From the NCBI RefSeq assembly GCF_016745235.1, contig NZ_JAELVM010000002.1, positions 1,054,001 through 1,118,000 on the forward strand: a DNA stretch of 64,000 bases, in the 5' to 3' direction. The position numbers and the translations under genes were made by a program. Position 1 is the first letter of the stretch, and every line of letters starts with the position of its first letter. The notes beneath the pieces were generated by a model, which searched no databases, was not told the DNA's origin, and saw only the letters and a list, made by a program, of their open reading frames with translations. The DNA comes from Chryseobacterium endalhagicum. Lineage in GTDB: Bacteria > Bacteroidota > Bacteroidia > Flavobacteriales > Weeksellaceae. Shown piece by piece: positions 63,761 to 64,000 of this stretch.

Positions 63761-64000
63761 AAGTTTTTTTTAAGTTTAAGAAGATGAATTTAAAATATTA
63801 AATAGTATTACACAATAGTATTTTTAATATTTTATTAAATTAATCACATTATTGTTTGTTAATTGTTATGTTTATCATATTAAATTATTTAAATATATGA
63901 TATTATGTTAATTTGAGATTATGGGTAATCATAAATACTTTTTATTTTAATTCCATTAGAAAAAAACAGCCCGAACATTCATTCAGGCTATTTCTTTATT
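63761..64000. other. Noncoding right edge with one imperfect hairpin
   Basis: Very AT-rich. I see no gene or full promoter for the M43 gene. An imperfect hairpin at 63968-63989 (AGCCCGAA with TTCAGGCT) followed by TATTTCTTTATT is probably the terminator of a gene outside the window. Confidence 0.5.

Overview
The window looks like chromosomal DNA of a Bacteroidota species, most likely a Chryseobacterium-type member of the Flavobacteriales. The evidence is AT-rich sequence with almost no Shine-Dalgarno sites, several promoters of the Bacteroidota TTG/TAnnTTTG type, a type IX secretion C-terminal domain protein, bacillithiol synthesis (bshA), a split MetH, and families typical of flavobacteria (DUF4292, DUF4254, DUF2851, DUF1573, OMP_b-brl TonB-dependent receptors). 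I saw no prophage, insertion sequence, CRISPR array, rRNA or tRNA. The genus is an inference from gene families, not from a marker gene.

Region by region. 1-728 is the start of a GH63-type glucosidase that leaves the left edge. 859-10058 is a methionine regulon: one SAM-I riboswitch, then metX, an ACT-homoserine dehydrogenase without a kinase domain, metZ, metH in two separate genes and metF. Together they convert homoserine to O-acetylhomoserine, homocysteine and methionine, and supply methyl-THF. 10061-21800 holds housekeeping and secreted genes (YghO-like, folE, DinB-like, cysS, a T9SS cargo, a GH77 glucanotransferase, a Spy-like protein and ferritin). 21817-21955 is a cluster of DnaA-box-like 9-mers, followed by a RecB/AddA-like helicase-nuclease. 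25293-27677 carries three tandem paralogous secreted proteins. 28943-43231 is mostly minus strand: bshA with a GH3 enzyme, a tatA/DUF4254/lipoprotein/ribA operon, an EnvC-like factor with DUF4292, a sugar nucleotidyltransferase and a flippase. pyrC, GH92, an SDR, two M1 peptidases, a secreted EEP protein and an M43 protease fill the rest.

The most interesting signal is regulatory. Two paralogous histidine kinase/response regulator operons (47780-49738 and 55896-57894) each diverge from an envelope gene (DUF1573 protein; TonB-dependent receptor). Both divergent intergenic regions carry helically phased TTAAC direct repeats, and in both the last repeat lies exactly 22 nt before a TAnnTTTG-type element. 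The two regulators share an almost identical predicted DNA-recognition helix. I infer a shared operator code for two envelope-related two-component systems.

Intergenic DNA is rich in repeats: an 8-bp tandem array, a two-hairpin dispersed element in the met cluster, 158-bp repeats with a distant inverted copy, five 121-bp tandem units, a 58-bp structured direct repeat, and degenerate purine-rich tracts. Several apparent ORF starts fall inside a riboswitch, a promoter, a terminator or a repeat; starts have been corrected in those cases.
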